DNA of 17,411 nt from Actinomycetota bacterium (GCA_016783995.1 JADHVN010000018.1:1-17411), one strand, 5' to 3'; counted from the stretch's first letter, positions 1 to 7,968 are shown. Notes: a model not told the origin generated them from the sequence alone. Made by a program: numbers and translations.

Positions 1-88
1 CTACGGTAGGACTTTTTTGGTACTTAGACCAGAGCAGTCAACTATTATATAGTTTACTAAAACATTCATTGAATCTCAAGTGGTTTTT

Positions 89-130
89 TGCCAATTCATC
101 CCCAGCGCAAGCATCGGGGTTTTCTTGGCA
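89..130. repeat. Imperfect 42-nt palindrome, possible terminator
   Basis: TGCCAA (89-94) pairs perfectly with TTGGCA (125-130). Inside, CCCC (100-103) pairs with GGGG (116-119), and GC (105-106) pairs with GC (111-112) around a GCAA loop (107-110), a GNRA-type tetraloop. The internal loops are TTCAT and TTTTC. The inner stem is followed by TTTTCTT, so it could terminate a rightward gene lying before the window. The outer stem encloses that T tract, however, which also fits an extragenic palindrome or a structured RNA. It is more GC-rich than its surroundings. No gene is supported in the rest of 1-177. Confidence 0.45.
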
Positions 131-177
131 GTTCTTTATAACTTGTATTATTTTATTGGAATCGAGGTTAAATGTTT

Positions 178-348
178 TTAATAATCACAATAAAGATATT
201 CGAATTTAAATATCTTCTCAATTTGAACTCCAAATACTTTTGCAATATCGTAAACTAATTTTAAAGATAGATTATACTGCCCAGCTTCCAGGTGAACAAT
301 TGTCTCGCGGCGTACTCCGACTTCTTCGGCTAAATCCCCCTGCTTCAT
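178..348 (-). CDS. Short XRE/Cro-type helix-turn-helix regulator, N-terminus probably damaged
   Basis: From the ATG at 348 this encodes 56 residues (MKQGDLAEEVGVRRETIVHL... ending FKFEYLYCDY). The core QGDLAEEVGVRRETIVHLEAG is the helix-turn-helix of the small HTH_3 proteins whose usual form is IKEYR-MTQEELAE-VGVRRETI-LE-G-YNPSL. These are 65-70 residue cytoplasmic DNA-binding proteins. The missing first helix is still present in frame upstream (KEIIKEYHFLAN, 349-384), but a TGA at 391-393 interrupts it and no ATG, GTG or TTG lies between. A TTG at 394-392 sits in another frame, so a single-base indel could restore a full-length protein. There is no convincing ribosome binding site. It is either a frame-damaged gene, a sequencing error, or a protein starting at an internal or rare codon. 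The family assignment is good; functionality is doubtful. Confidence 0.6.
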   Translation of the reverse strand: MKQGDLAEEVGVRRETIVHLEAGQYNLSLKLVYDIAKVFGVQIEKIFKFEYLYCDY

Positions 349-382
349 ATTTGCTAAAAAATGATACTCTTTAATTATTTCT

Positions 383-411
383 TTGTAATATCAACCCTAA
401 ATTATTATAAT
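383..411 (+). promoter_or_regulatory. Possible promoter for the activase operon
   Basis: TTGTAA (383-388) and TATAAT (406-411) are separated by 17 nt and face the activase gene. The predicted transcript would have a leader of about 115 nt carrying the direct repeats at 451-512. Chance matches are common in DNA this AT-rich, so this is tentative. Confidence 0.3.
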
Positions 412-450
412 ACTCACAGCTTCACAAAAAATAGCTGGTTATAATAATAT

Positions 451-512
451 TAAAACTATTTAAAACTATTTATGAATGTTGTTGTCTAACTATTAATGAA
501 TATTGTTATCTA
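451..512. repeat. Two sets of short tandem direct repeats before the activase gene
   Basis: TAAAACTATT occurs twice in direct succession (451-460, 461-470). Immediately after, TGAATGTTGTTGTCTA (473-488) and TGAATATTGTTATCTA (497-512) match at 14 of 16 positions with a 24-nt offset. Their position between the proposed promoter and the start codon suggests a protein-binding or leader element. The XRE-type protein encoded just upstream is one candidate binder, but that is a guess. Confidence 0.45.
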
Positions 513-523
513 TCATATCGAAA

Positions 524-530
524 AGGGGAG
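524..530 (+). promoter_or_regulatory. Ribosome binding site that fixes the activase start
   Basis: AGGGGAG lies 5 nt before the TTG at 536 and is the only good Shine-Dalgarno match here. It argues against the earlier in-frame TTG at 503, whose extra residues (LSIISKRGDN) look like untranslated leader. The conserved family N-terminus (FYIGCDIGS) begins immediately after the TTG at 536. Confidence 0.7.
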
Positions 531-535
531 ATAAT

Positions 536-3500
536 TTGGGTTTTTATATTGGTTGCGATATAGGTTCAATAAGTGTAAATAGAGTTATTTTAAATGATGA
601 TGGGAAGATAGTGGATGCATTACCTTATTGCCGACATAATGGTGAACCTTTAAAAATAGTAAGAAATGATCTGGAGTCTATTGCCAAAAGGACTGATTTA
701 GAAAATATATACGGTGTTGGATTTACCGGCTCGGGTGGAAAAAATATAGCAAAACTTTTTAATTCAGTCTTTGTAAATGAAATAGAAGCAATTATAACTT
801 CTATAAAGTATTTACACAAAGAAGCAAAAACAGTAATAGAGATTGGTGGCCAGGATTCCAAATTCATTGATCTAACTATAGGGGATTATGCAATGAATGA
901 GCTCTGTGCAGCAGGAACAGGTTCATTTCTTGATCAGCAGGCAACGCGTTTTGGCCTTACAATAGAAGAATTTGCTGATCTGGCTTTAAGGTCAAAGAAT
1001 CCATCAGCAATTGCTGGAAGGTGCAGTGTTTTTGCAAAAACAGATATGATACATCTTCAGCAGGAAGCAGCAAAAGACGAGGATATTGCACTAGGATTAT
1101 GCTATGCAATGGCTAGAAGTTTTAAATCTGGAATAGTAAAAGGAAAAAAATTTATACCTCCTATTATATTTTGTGGAGGAGTTGCTTTTAATAAAGCTAT
1201 GATAAAAGCTTTTGAAGAAGTTCTGGGGGAAAAACTAATAATCCCTAAAGACAGGGAATCTGTTGGTGCAGCGGGAGCTGCCTTAAGCCTTAGAATAAAT
1301 GCAATAAAAAAAGATATAGATATAAGTATGTTACTGAAGAAATTGGATGATTATTTAAAAAACTTCATATATAAAAAAGAGACTTTTAAAGTGCTTAATT
1401 TAGTCAAATCTAAATTACCATCTAATGCGCAGGAAAAATATAATTTTGATAATGGTAAAGTAGATGCCTATATTGGTATTGATGTTGGTTCTATAAGTAC
1501 AAATGTTGTTGCAGTTGATAAAGATAAGAAGTTAATTGCAAAATGTTATTTAAGAACTTCAGGCAGGCCAATAGAAGCAGTTCGTAGAGGCGTTAAAATA
1601 ATTGGCAATGAAGTTGGGGACAAAATAAATGTTAAAGCTGTCGGCACTACTGGATCTGGTAGATATTTGATAGGCGACTTTGTTGGGGCTGATATTGTAA
1701 TTAATGAAATTACTGCTCAAGCTACCGCAGCAGCAGATATAGATAGTTCAGTTGATACAATTTTTGAGATTGGCGGCCAGGATTCAAAATATATTTCCCT
1801 GGAAGATGGAGTAATAGTTGATTTTGAAATGAATAAGATTTGTGCAGCAGGTACCGGTTCCTTTTTAGAGGAACAGTCAGAGAGATTTAATATAGAAATT
1901 ACTGATTTTGGAGATAAAGCACTAAAAGCTAAAAGCCCGCTAAATCTTGGAGAACGCTGTACTGTGTTTATGGAAACAAATGTTTACTCACATTATGAAA
2001 AAGGTGCAAGTATAGAAGATATTTTAGCAGGTCTAGCATATTCAATTACAATAAATTATATAAATAGAGTTGTCGGTAGGAAAAAAATTGGTAAAAAAAT
2101 ATTTTTCCAGGGTGCTGTCGCGTATAACAGAGCAGTAGTAGCTGCTTTTGAAAATTACCTGGGAAAGGAAATAATTGTACCACAGAATCACGAGGTGACA
2201 GGAGCCATTGGAGCTGCAACAGCTGCTTTAAAGAATTCTACAGGGAAAACAAAGTTTAGGGGATTTGATAAGATTGCTAAGGTAACATACAAACAGAGTT
2301 CCTTTGTTTGTAAGGGCTGTCCAAATAGGTGTGATATTAAAAAGGTTACAATTGCTGGTTCATCCCCGTTATTTTACGGTGGACGATGCGAAAAGTATGA
2401 AAAGAAGGATAGTATAAAAACTGATCTACCTGATCTTTTTGCTGAGCGAGAGCAAATACTGCTAAATTCCTATAGTGCAGAAGAAAAAGAGAATGCAAAA
2501 AGAATTGGAATTCCTTACACAATGCTTACTCATGAATTTTACCCGTTCTGGAATGCATTTTTTAATGAACTTGGGTTTAATGTTATTTTATCAGATAAAA
2601 CAAATAAAAAAATTATTAATGATGGCCTGCAATTGGTGGTCGCAGAGACATGTTTTCCAATGAAAGCAGTGCTGGGGCATGTTCAAAACTTAATTGATAA
2701 GGGTGTAGATTATATTTTCCTGCCAAGTGTCAGGGATATGCCATGTGACGATAATAAAATTACAGGTGAAAGAAGAGGGAGCTATCCATGTCCTTTTATA
2801 CAGGGTATGTCATCAATGGTTAAATCTTCAATGAATATAGAAAATGATATAATTTTAGATCCATTAATTAATTTTAGCTTTGAAGAATATCTAAAAGAAA
2901 ATCAATTAAAGAAATTAGGTACTAGATTAAAGAAGAGTAATTTATTGATTAAAAAAGCAATTAAAGAGGCATATAAAGCACAGAAAGGATTTTATTTGTC
3001 TATTAAGGAAAGGGGCAGGGAAGTAATTGATAACTTAAAAGAAGAAGAGACTGCAGTTGTTATCGTCAGTCGGCCTTATAATAGTTGTGATAGAGGGATA
3101 AGTATGGATATTCCTAAAAAAATACAAGCTATTGGGATGCAGGCAATTCCAATGGATTATTTGTCTTTAGATTCAATTGATTTATTTGAAAAGTGGCCAA
3201 ACCTATACTGGGAATTTGGAGATAGAATAATGAGCGCTATAGAAATTATTAACAGAGACAGGCGGTTATTTCCAGTTTATATTACTAATTTTGGGTGCGG
3301 TCCCGATTCTTTTATAACGCAATATTTTGAAAGGGAAATAAATAAACCATTTCTCAAAATGGAAGTTGATGAACATACTGCTGGTGCAGGAGTTATAACA
3401 AGATGTGAGGCTTTTGCAGATTCCCTAAAAAATATTAGGGCCATGAAAAAGGAAGAACAATACATATCGGATAAAAAAAGTATAGAACCTGAATTTAAAA

Positions 3501-4804
3501 AAAGTGATGGTAAGGTAGTTTATATACCGTATATGGGAGATGGTTCATATGCATTAAAATCTACTTTTATATCAGTAGGAATTAATGCAGAAGTTATGAA
3601 CTCAGATGATGAGACATTGGAACTTGGGAGAAGGCATACATTGGGAAAAGAGTGCTATCCATTTATTATTACAACTGGAGATATGCTTAAAGTGCTAAAA
3701 TATAATAATCCTGATAAAGTAGCATTTTTAATGCCACTGACATACGGGCCATGTAGATTTGGACAATATAATAAGATGCAGAAGATAATAATTAAAGAAT
3801 TAGGCTATGAAAATGTTCCAATTATTTCCCCAGGCGACCCGGAGAGTAAGCTATTCTACAAGGAATATGACATGGAAGGATCGAAGGGTTCAAAGCTCCT
3901 ATTAAAGGCTATGACCGGAATTTTGACTATTGACTTTCTTAATAAAATGCTGAGACAGACAAGGCCATATGAGAAGATTGAAGGTAAGGCAGATAAAATT
4001 TATAATAAATATTTAAGTGATATATGTTCATACTTGGAAGATTCAAATTCCCCAAAATTACTAGGGAAAATGGTTGAGATCTTAACTGAAGCAAGAAAGG
4101 ATTTTGAACAGATTCCTGTAAATAAGAAAGAAAAACCAGTCGTAGGAATAGTAGGTGAAATATTTGTTCGTAATCATCCATATAGTAATAATGAAATAAT
4201 AAGAAGAGTCGAGAAATTGGGCGGGGAGGTAGATATCCCGCCTTTTGGAGAATGGCCAAATCATACAAACGCTACCAGCAAGCTTGATATTACAATCAAG
4301 CAAAAGGATTTATTTTATAAAATAATAAAAAGTTTTAGTTTAAATAATGGTAATGATTACGGATCCTTTGGAAAGAATTTTTCAAATTATGTAAAAGGTA
4401 TAAAGTTTTATATTACAAACAGAATATTTAAGAGAATTTTAAATAATAGCTGTAATAAATTAGAGGAGCCGCTAAAGGGATTTTTAAGGGAGGAAGAGGA
4501 AGCAGATATTTATGAAATATGGGATAATGCAGAACCTTATATTATAAAGTGGTTTGGTGAGGCAGCATTAAGTGTTGGAAAGTCAGTATATTGGATGGAA
4601 AATGGTATTGATGGAATTATAAATGTAATGCCTTTTACCTGCATGCCAGGGACAATGGTCGCAGCTATATCTAAGAGACTCAGGGAAGAATATAAGGTGC
4701 CGTGGTTAAATCTTGCTTTTGATGGTCTTGAGCAGGGGACAACAGAAACAAGGCTTGAAGCTTTTATGTATCAGGCCAGGCAGTATAAGGAAAATAAAGG
4801 ATAA
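536..4804 (+). CDS. Giant 2-hydroxyacyl-CoA dehydratase activase: two ATPase domains fused to dehydratase-like domains
   Basis: A 1422-residue cytoplasmic protein of the BcrAD/BadFG/HgdC superfamily. The first ASKHA ATPase domain is about residues 2-255 (YIGCDIGS, GFTGSGG, IGGQDSK, CAAGTGSF with C124, GRCSVF with C163, FCGGVAFN). The second is about 311-565 (YIGIDVGS, GTTGSGR, CAAGTGSF with C436, ERCTVF with C475, FQGAVAYN). In characterised activases the two cysteines bind a [4Fe-4S] cluster at the dimer interface and ATP hydrolysis drives low-potential electron transfer; both copies keep both. A CxxCxxxC site (C592, C595, C599, then C618) follows. The rest resembles DUF2229 and HgdB-like dehydratase regions (ETCFPMK, PCPFIQG, FGCGPDS, HTAGAG, LGKECYPF and PFTCMPGT near the end). 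The substrate is unknown. The architecture fits the long 'CoA-substrate-specific enzyme activase' proteins of anaerobes. The start is TTG. It heads a likely operon with degV and the M48 protease. Confidence 0.9.
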   Translation: MGFYIGCDIGSISVNRVILNDDGKIVDALPYCRHNGEPLKIVRNDLESIAKRTDLENIYGVGFTGSGGKNIAKLFNSVFVNEIEAIITSIKYLHKEAKTVIEIGGQDSKFIDLTIGDYAMNELCAAGTGSFLDQQATRFGLTIEEFADLALRSKNPSAIAGRCSVFAKTDMIHLQQEAAKDEDIALGLCYAMARSFKSGIVKGKKFIPPIIFCGGVAFNKAMIKAFEEVLGEKLIIPKDRESVGAAGAALSLRINAIKKDIDISMLLKKLDDYLKNFIYKKETFKVLNLVKSKLPSNAQEKYNFDNGKVDAYIGIDVGSISTNVVAVDKDKKLIAKCYLRTSGRPIEAVRRGVKIIGNEVGDKINVKAVGTTGSGRYLIGDFVGADIVINEITAQATAAADIDSSVDTIFEIGGQDSKYISLEDGVIVDFEMNKICAAGTGSFLEEQSERFNIEITDFGDKALKAKSPLNLGERCTVFMETNVYSHYEKGASIEDILAGLAYSITINYINRVVGRKKIGKKIFFQGAVAYNRAVVAAFENYLGKEIIVPQNHEVTGAIGAATAALKNSTGKTKFRGFDKIAKVTYKQSSFVCKGCPNRCDIKKVTIAGSSPLFYGGRCEKYEKKDSIKTDLPDLFAEREQILLNSYSAEEKENAKRIGIPYTMLTHEFYPFWNAFFNELGFNVILSDKTNKKIINDGLQLVVAETCFPMKAVLGHVQNLIDKGVDYIFLPSVRDMPCDDNKITGERRGSYPCPFIQGMSSMVKSSMNIENDIILDPLINFSFEEYLKENQLKKLGTRLKKSNLLIKKAIKEAYKAQKGFYLSIKERGREVIDNLKEEETAVVIVSRPYNSCDRGISMDIPKKIQAIGMQAIPMDYLSLDSIDLFEKWPNLYWEFGDRIMSAIEIINRDRRLFPVYITNFGCGPDSFITQYFEREINKPFLKMEVDEHTAGAGVITRCEAFADSLKNIRAMKKEEQYISDKKSIEPEFKKSDGKVVYIPYMGDGSYALKSTFISVGINAEVMNSDDETLELGRRHTLGKECYPFIITTGDMLKVLKYNNPDKVAFLMPLTYGPCRFGQYNKMQKIIIKELGYENVPIISPGDPESKLFYKEYDMEGSKGSKLLLKAMTGILTIDFLNKMLRQTRPYEKIEGKADKIYNKYLSDICSYLEDSNSPKLLGKMVEILTEARKDFEQIPVNKKEKPVVGIVGEIFVRNHPYSNNEIIRRVEKLGGEVDIPPFGEWPNHTNATSKLDITIKQKDLFYKIIKSFSLNNGNDYGSFGKNFSNYVKGIKFYITNRIFKRILNNSCNKLEEPLKGFLREEEEADIYEIWDNAEPYIIKWFGEAALSVGKSVYWMENGIDGIINVMPFTCMPGTMVAAISKRLREEYKVPWLNLAFDGLEQGTTETRLEAFMYQARQYKENKG

Positions 4805-4838
4805 AAATAATAACAATCAATAGGTTAAGGAGCATGCA

Positions 4839-5705
4839 ATGGAAAATATTAGTATTGTTACAGATATAGTATCTATAATTCCTGAGGAATTAGCAAAGGA
4901 AAATAATATTAAAGTTGTTCCTCTATACTTAGGGTTTGGAGATGAATTATATAAGGAAGGTGAAGGGATAACAAGAGAGGAAATATATAAAAAGCTATTG
5001 GCCGGGGAAAAGGTATATACATCAGTACCCTCTGTAGGTGATTTTGCAGAGGTTTACAGAAATTTAATAGAGAAAGAGAAGAAAACTTTAATTTATTCAA
5101 TCCATTTCAGCTCAAGACTTTCTGGTACTTATAGCTCTGCTGTACAGGCGCGGAAGTTATTTCCAGATGTAAGAATTAAGGTTATTGATTCAAAACATGC
5201 TGCCAGCAGTTTTTGTTTTATTGTTCTGGAAGCAGCAAGGGCTGTAAAAAGAGGGGAAAATGAGAAAAAGATTGATGCTATAATAAATCGTTTAATAGAG
5301 GAAAGCAGCTTCTATGCCACATTTGATAATTTTGAATATATTGTAAGAGGAGGAAGAGCTCCCTTTTTAAGTAAATTTCTTGGTAAATCAATAGTATTCA
5401 AACCTATTGTTTACATAGATAGTAATAGTGATGGGAAACTAAAACTTAAAAAGTTTGTTAGAAACAAGAAAAATTCTATAATTGAACTTTATAGGCTTAT
5501 AAAAAAGGTTTCCTCAAACAGTGGCAAGAGAAAGATAGGTATCTGTTATGGAAATGATATAGGCCCGGCTTTGGACTTAAAAAAGATGGTAGAAGATGAT
5601 ACAGAAATTGAAATAGATGAACTTATTATAGAAAGTTTAACACCAGTTATGAGCATTCATACAGGGCCTGGTATCTGGGGAATTTCTTCCTGTCCTGTAT
5701 TGTAG
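4839..5705 (+). CDS. DegV family fatty-acid-binding protein
   Basis: A 288-residue two-domain DegV protein, the usual family length. DegV/FakB proteins bind a long-chain fatty acid in a buried tunnel and, in FakA/FakB systems, present it for phosphorylation. Visible motifs are YTSVPSVGDF (60-69), SSRLSGTYSSA (91-101), VIDSKHAASS (115-124), YIVRGGR (167-173), FKPIV (187-191) and IHTGPG near the C-terminus. T61/S62 and S95 occupy the positions that contact the carboxylate in this family. One deviation is the N-terminal TDSTADLP-like signature, which reads TDIVSIIP. AAGGAG (4827-4832) sits 6 nt before the ATG. The gene lies 34 nt behind the activase and 13 nt before the M48 protease, so co-transcription is likely. 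No FakA kinase is in the window, so a kinase-linked role cannot be claimed. Confidence 0.9.
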   Translation: MENISIVTDIVSIIPEELAKENNIKVVPLYLGFGDELYKEGEGITREEIYKKLLAGEKVYTSVPSVGDFAEVYRNLIEKEKKTLIYSIHFSSRLSGTYSSAVQARKLFPDVRIKVIDSKHAASSFCFIVLEAARAVKRGENEKKIDAIINRLIEESSFYATFDNFEYIVRGGRAPFLSKFLGKSIVFKPIVYIDSNSDGKLKLKKFVRNKKNSIIELYRLIKKVSSNSGKRKIGICYGNDIGPALDLKKMVEDDTEIEIDELIIESLTPVMSIHTGPGIWGISSCPVL

Positions 5706-5718
5706 TAAAATCTTTCCA

Positions 5719-6969
5719 GTGAGCTATAATTTATTTATTATAAGTACAATAATATTGAAGGCTAAATTTTTTAATATTACTTTCTGGACAGGCGGTATCT
5801 GGATCGTCTTAGGGTCACTTGCATTTTTAATGGCGCTGATTTTATTAATTGCTGCTATTACTTCAAAGCCAGATTACAGTAAGGAAGTCTTGCATTATTT
5901 CAATAAGGATTTCCTGACGGAGGCTTCGCAGTATAATAAAATTAGTCTAACTCTTTCAATAATTAGAAAATTACTAACCTGGATTATTATAATTGTAATA
6001 ATATTTGCAACCTGGAAATATTTTTCACAAAATCCAAAAATATCAGTATTGCTTGCTGCAGGCTATATTGCGCTATTTCTTATTATATTACAACTGCTTT
6101 TAATACCATTTGATTATTACAGGGGTTTTGTTATAGAGCATAAGTTTGGACTTTCAAACCAGGTATTCAGTTCCTGGTTGGTAGATTGTCTTAAGAGTAA
6201 AGCTATTTCATTTTTAATAAATTTAGCAGTATTGACTGTTATATATACATTGATGACCTATATTCCTAAGTACTGGTGGATAATAGCTGGAGCAGCATTT
6301 ATTGTTTTTTTGATTATAGGAATATTTATATCCCCGTTGATTATTGATCCTCTTTTTTACAAATTTAAGCCACTGGAAGATGAAGAAATGAGGCTGGCAA
6401 TTGAAGATATGGCAAATGAGGCTGGCATAAAAGTAGACGAGATTTTGATTGCTGATGCCAGCCGCAGAACTAATAAAATAAATGCATATTTTACAGGCAT
6501 AGGGGCGACAAAGCGCATTGTTGTATTTGATAATTTACTGGAGAAGTTCAACAGGAAGGAATCTCTAACGGTAATTGCTCATGAAATAGGTCACTGGAAA
6601 TACCTGCATATTGTAAAAAGTTTTATAATAGGGGCAATCAGTGGTTTGCTGTTGATATTTTTTTCGAAAATTCTAGCAGGTAAAATAGGAATGATTGGAG
6701 ATATTAGATTTATATTAATTATATTTCTATTATTTAGTATTGTTATGTTCATCAGCCTTCCAGTACAAAATATTATATCCAGATCTTTTGAAAAGCAGGC
6801 TGATGAAGTTGCAATTAAATTAACTGATGACCCTCAAACTCAGATTTCCTTAATGAAGAAAATAGCAGTTTCTAACCTTTCCAGTGTTAATCCTTCTCTC
6901 ATAATAAAATATATTATTTACAGTCATCCACCAATTATAGAAAGAATAGAGGGTGCTTCAAATTATTAA
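5719..6969 (+). CDS. Integral-membrane M48 zinc metalloprotease, STE24/CAAX-protease type
   Basis: A 416-residue multi-pass membrane protein. The N-terminal half has hydrophobic segments near residues 26-47, 87-97, 109-130, 162-182 and 187-210. Then comes the conserved SPLIIDPLFYKFKPLED region of the Peptidase_M48 N-terminal extension. The zinc site is HEIGH (H288, E289, H292) with the distal glutamate in FEKQADE (E358), followed by SHPP (402-405). TNKINAYFTGIGATKRIVVFDNLL (251-274) is also typical. STE24-like enzymes cleave at or near the membrane; the bacterial role is usually processing or quality control of membrane proteins, and no CAAX substrate is implied. The GTG start lies 13 nt after degV without a clear ribosome binding site, suggesting translational coupling. 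A later start such as the ATG at residue 38 is less likely because it would cut into the first hydrophobic segment. The stop overlaps the convergent lipoprotein gene by 4 nt. Confidence 0.88.
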   Translation: MSYNLFIISTIILKAKFFNITFWTGGIWIVLGSLAFLMALILLIAAITSKPDYSKEVLHYFNKDFLTEASQYNKISLTLSIIRKLLTWIIIIVIIFATWKYFSQNPKISVLLAAGYIALFLIILQLLLIPFDYYRGFVIEHKFGLSNQVFSSWLVDCLKSKAISFLINLAVLTVIYTLMTYIPKYWWIIAGAAFIVFLIIGIFISPLIIDPLFYKFKPLEDEEMRLAIEDMANEAGIKVDEILIADASRRTNKINAYFTGIGATKRIVVFDNLLEKFNRKESLTVIAHEIGHWKYLHIVKSFIIGAISGLLLIFFSKILAGKIGMIGDIRFILIIFLLFSIVMFISLPVQNIISRSFEKQADEVAIKLTDDPQTQISLMKKIAVSNLSSVNPSLIIKYIIYSHPPIIERIEGASNY

Positions 6970-7757
6970 ATTTGTTTAAAATAGAAAACTATTTCTACGT
7001 CTGCGGTAACTTCTATTTCCTCAGGCATAATAGGTGGTGGAGCAATTTCTTGCTCTGCATACATTTTTGTTTCAGATGAACCCATTCCATATATTGGCCC
7101 AGGAAAATATGTTCCACTTTCACTGATATAGAATATTTTATCTAATTGCAGATTTAATGAGTTAGCGATTGCAAGTGCTTTATTGTTTGCATCTGCTGTT
7201 GCTTTTGATAGAGCATCATTTTTTGCCTGGTTTTTAGTCTGTTCATTTAAATCAAATCTTATTGAATTTATATTATTTGCACCCGCTTCTGATGCATTAG
7301 CAATGATCTCCCCAGTTTTTTCTATCTCAGAAGTTTTAACTTCTATAGTACTTGTGACTCTATATGCATAGATTTTTGATATCTCTCCTGCTTCAAGGTA
7401 CTCGTATAAAGGAGAAAGATTAAAACTAACAGTTTTAACTTCTAGGTCTAAGACTCTAGTTTCTTCTATTGCAGAAATAACATCTTCAGTAATCTCACTA
7501 TTCTTATTAACTGCATCTTCGCTCGTAACTTCTTGAGTTATAACAGAAATATTTACCAAAACTACATCGGGAACTACACTAATACTTCCTGTTCCAGATA
7601 CAGATATGGTATTTTGAAGTTCTTCAGGTTCACTTTCTTCAGTAACAAGGTATTCGGGAATTGCATCTTCAAGACAGCCTGTAAAAAATATTATTCCTAT
7701 TATGACTGAAAGGCAAACGAGTAATATTTTTATGAAGTTAAATTTATTTTTAATCAT
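6966..7757 (-). CDS. SIMPL-domain (DUF541) lipoprotein
   Basis: A 263-residue exported protein. Residues 1-27 form a lipoprotein signal peptide: basic N-region, hydrophobic stretch ILLVCLSVIIGIIFF, and lipobox FTGC with the lipidated Cys at 28. A short acidic linker leads into a SIMPL/DUF541 domain (about 48-262) that opens with the characteristic ISVSGTGSISVVPD. It continues with a Lys/Ala-rich helical stretch (KNQAKNDALSKATADANNKA) and ends in a beta-strand pattern (IEVTADVEIVFYF). DUF541 proteins such as YggE and BP26 are cell-envelope proteins that can assemble into rings and are linked to stress tolerance; the molecular function is not settled. AGAGGGA lies about 5 nt before the ATG. The gene is convergent with the protease, sharing 4 nt at the stops, and divergent from the tetR-family gene. 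Confidence 0.9.
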   Translation of the reverse strand: MIKNKFNFIKILLVCLSVIIGIIFFTGCLEDAIPEYLVTEESEPEELQNTISVSGTGSISVVPDVVLVNISVITQEVTSEDAVNKNSEITEDVISAIEETRVLDLEVKTVSFNLSPLYEYLEAGEISKIYAYRVTSTIEVKTSEIEKTGEIIANASEAGANNINSIRFDLNEQTKNQAKNDALSKATADANNKALAIANSLNLQLDKIFYISESGTYFPGPIYGMGSSETKMYAEQEIAPPPIMPEEIEVTADVEIVFYFKQI

Positions 7758-7892
7758 TTTTATCCCTCTTATCTTCTTATAATCCTTAGCTGCTAATTAT
7801 TTATAAATAGGACCAAATTATATAATAAAGTAGCATTAATTGAAATATTGCAGGGAAACTTACTTTATAATAATTTTAATCATCTAAATATC

Positions 7893-7921
7893 TTGACAGT
7901 GAATTAATGGTATGTTAGTAT
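7893..7921 (+). promoter_or_regulatory. Promoter of the TetR-family gene
   Basis: A perfect -35 TTGACA (7893-7898) is followed after 17 nt by TAGTAT (7916-7921). Transcription would begin near 7928, inside the palindromic operator. This is the most convincing promoter in the window. The rest of the divergent spacer (7758-8030) shows no gene. Confidence 0.65.
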
Positions 7922-7924
7922 TTA

Positions 7925-7942
7925 ATACCGACCAGTTGGTAT
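7925..7942. promoter_or_regulatory. Palindromic operator, probable TetR-family binding site
   Basis: The 18-mer ATACCGACCAGTTGGTAT is a near-perfect inverted repeat; seven of nine base pairs match and one more is a G/T pair. A further GGTAT at 7909-7913 makes a second inverted pairing with ATACC at 7925-7929. The site covers the predicted transcription start of the regulator gene, the classic arrangement for autorepression. Confidence 0.65.
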
Positions 7943-7968
7943 GTTTTATATTTGTTTGTATTTTTATA

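Noticed and set aside
2..52. A 16-codon open tail (YGRTFLVLRPEQSTII then TAG) that could end a gene entering from the left.
   Set aside because: Too short to tell from chance, with no recognisable motif.
38..190. A minus-strand open frame of about 48 codons (…NCQENPDACAGDELAKNHLRFNECF…).
   Set aside because: No start codon or ribosome binding site, and it overlaps the palindrome at 89-130. Probably coincidental.
503..535. An upstream in-frame TTG as the activase start.
   Set aside because: It lacks a ribosome binding site, while AGGGGAG is ideally placed for the TTG at 536, right before the conserved N-terminus.
3939..4303. Minus-strand open frames of 73-109 codons inside the activase gene.
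   Set aside because: They are antisense shadows of a strongly conserved coding sequence, without family motifs or upstream signals.
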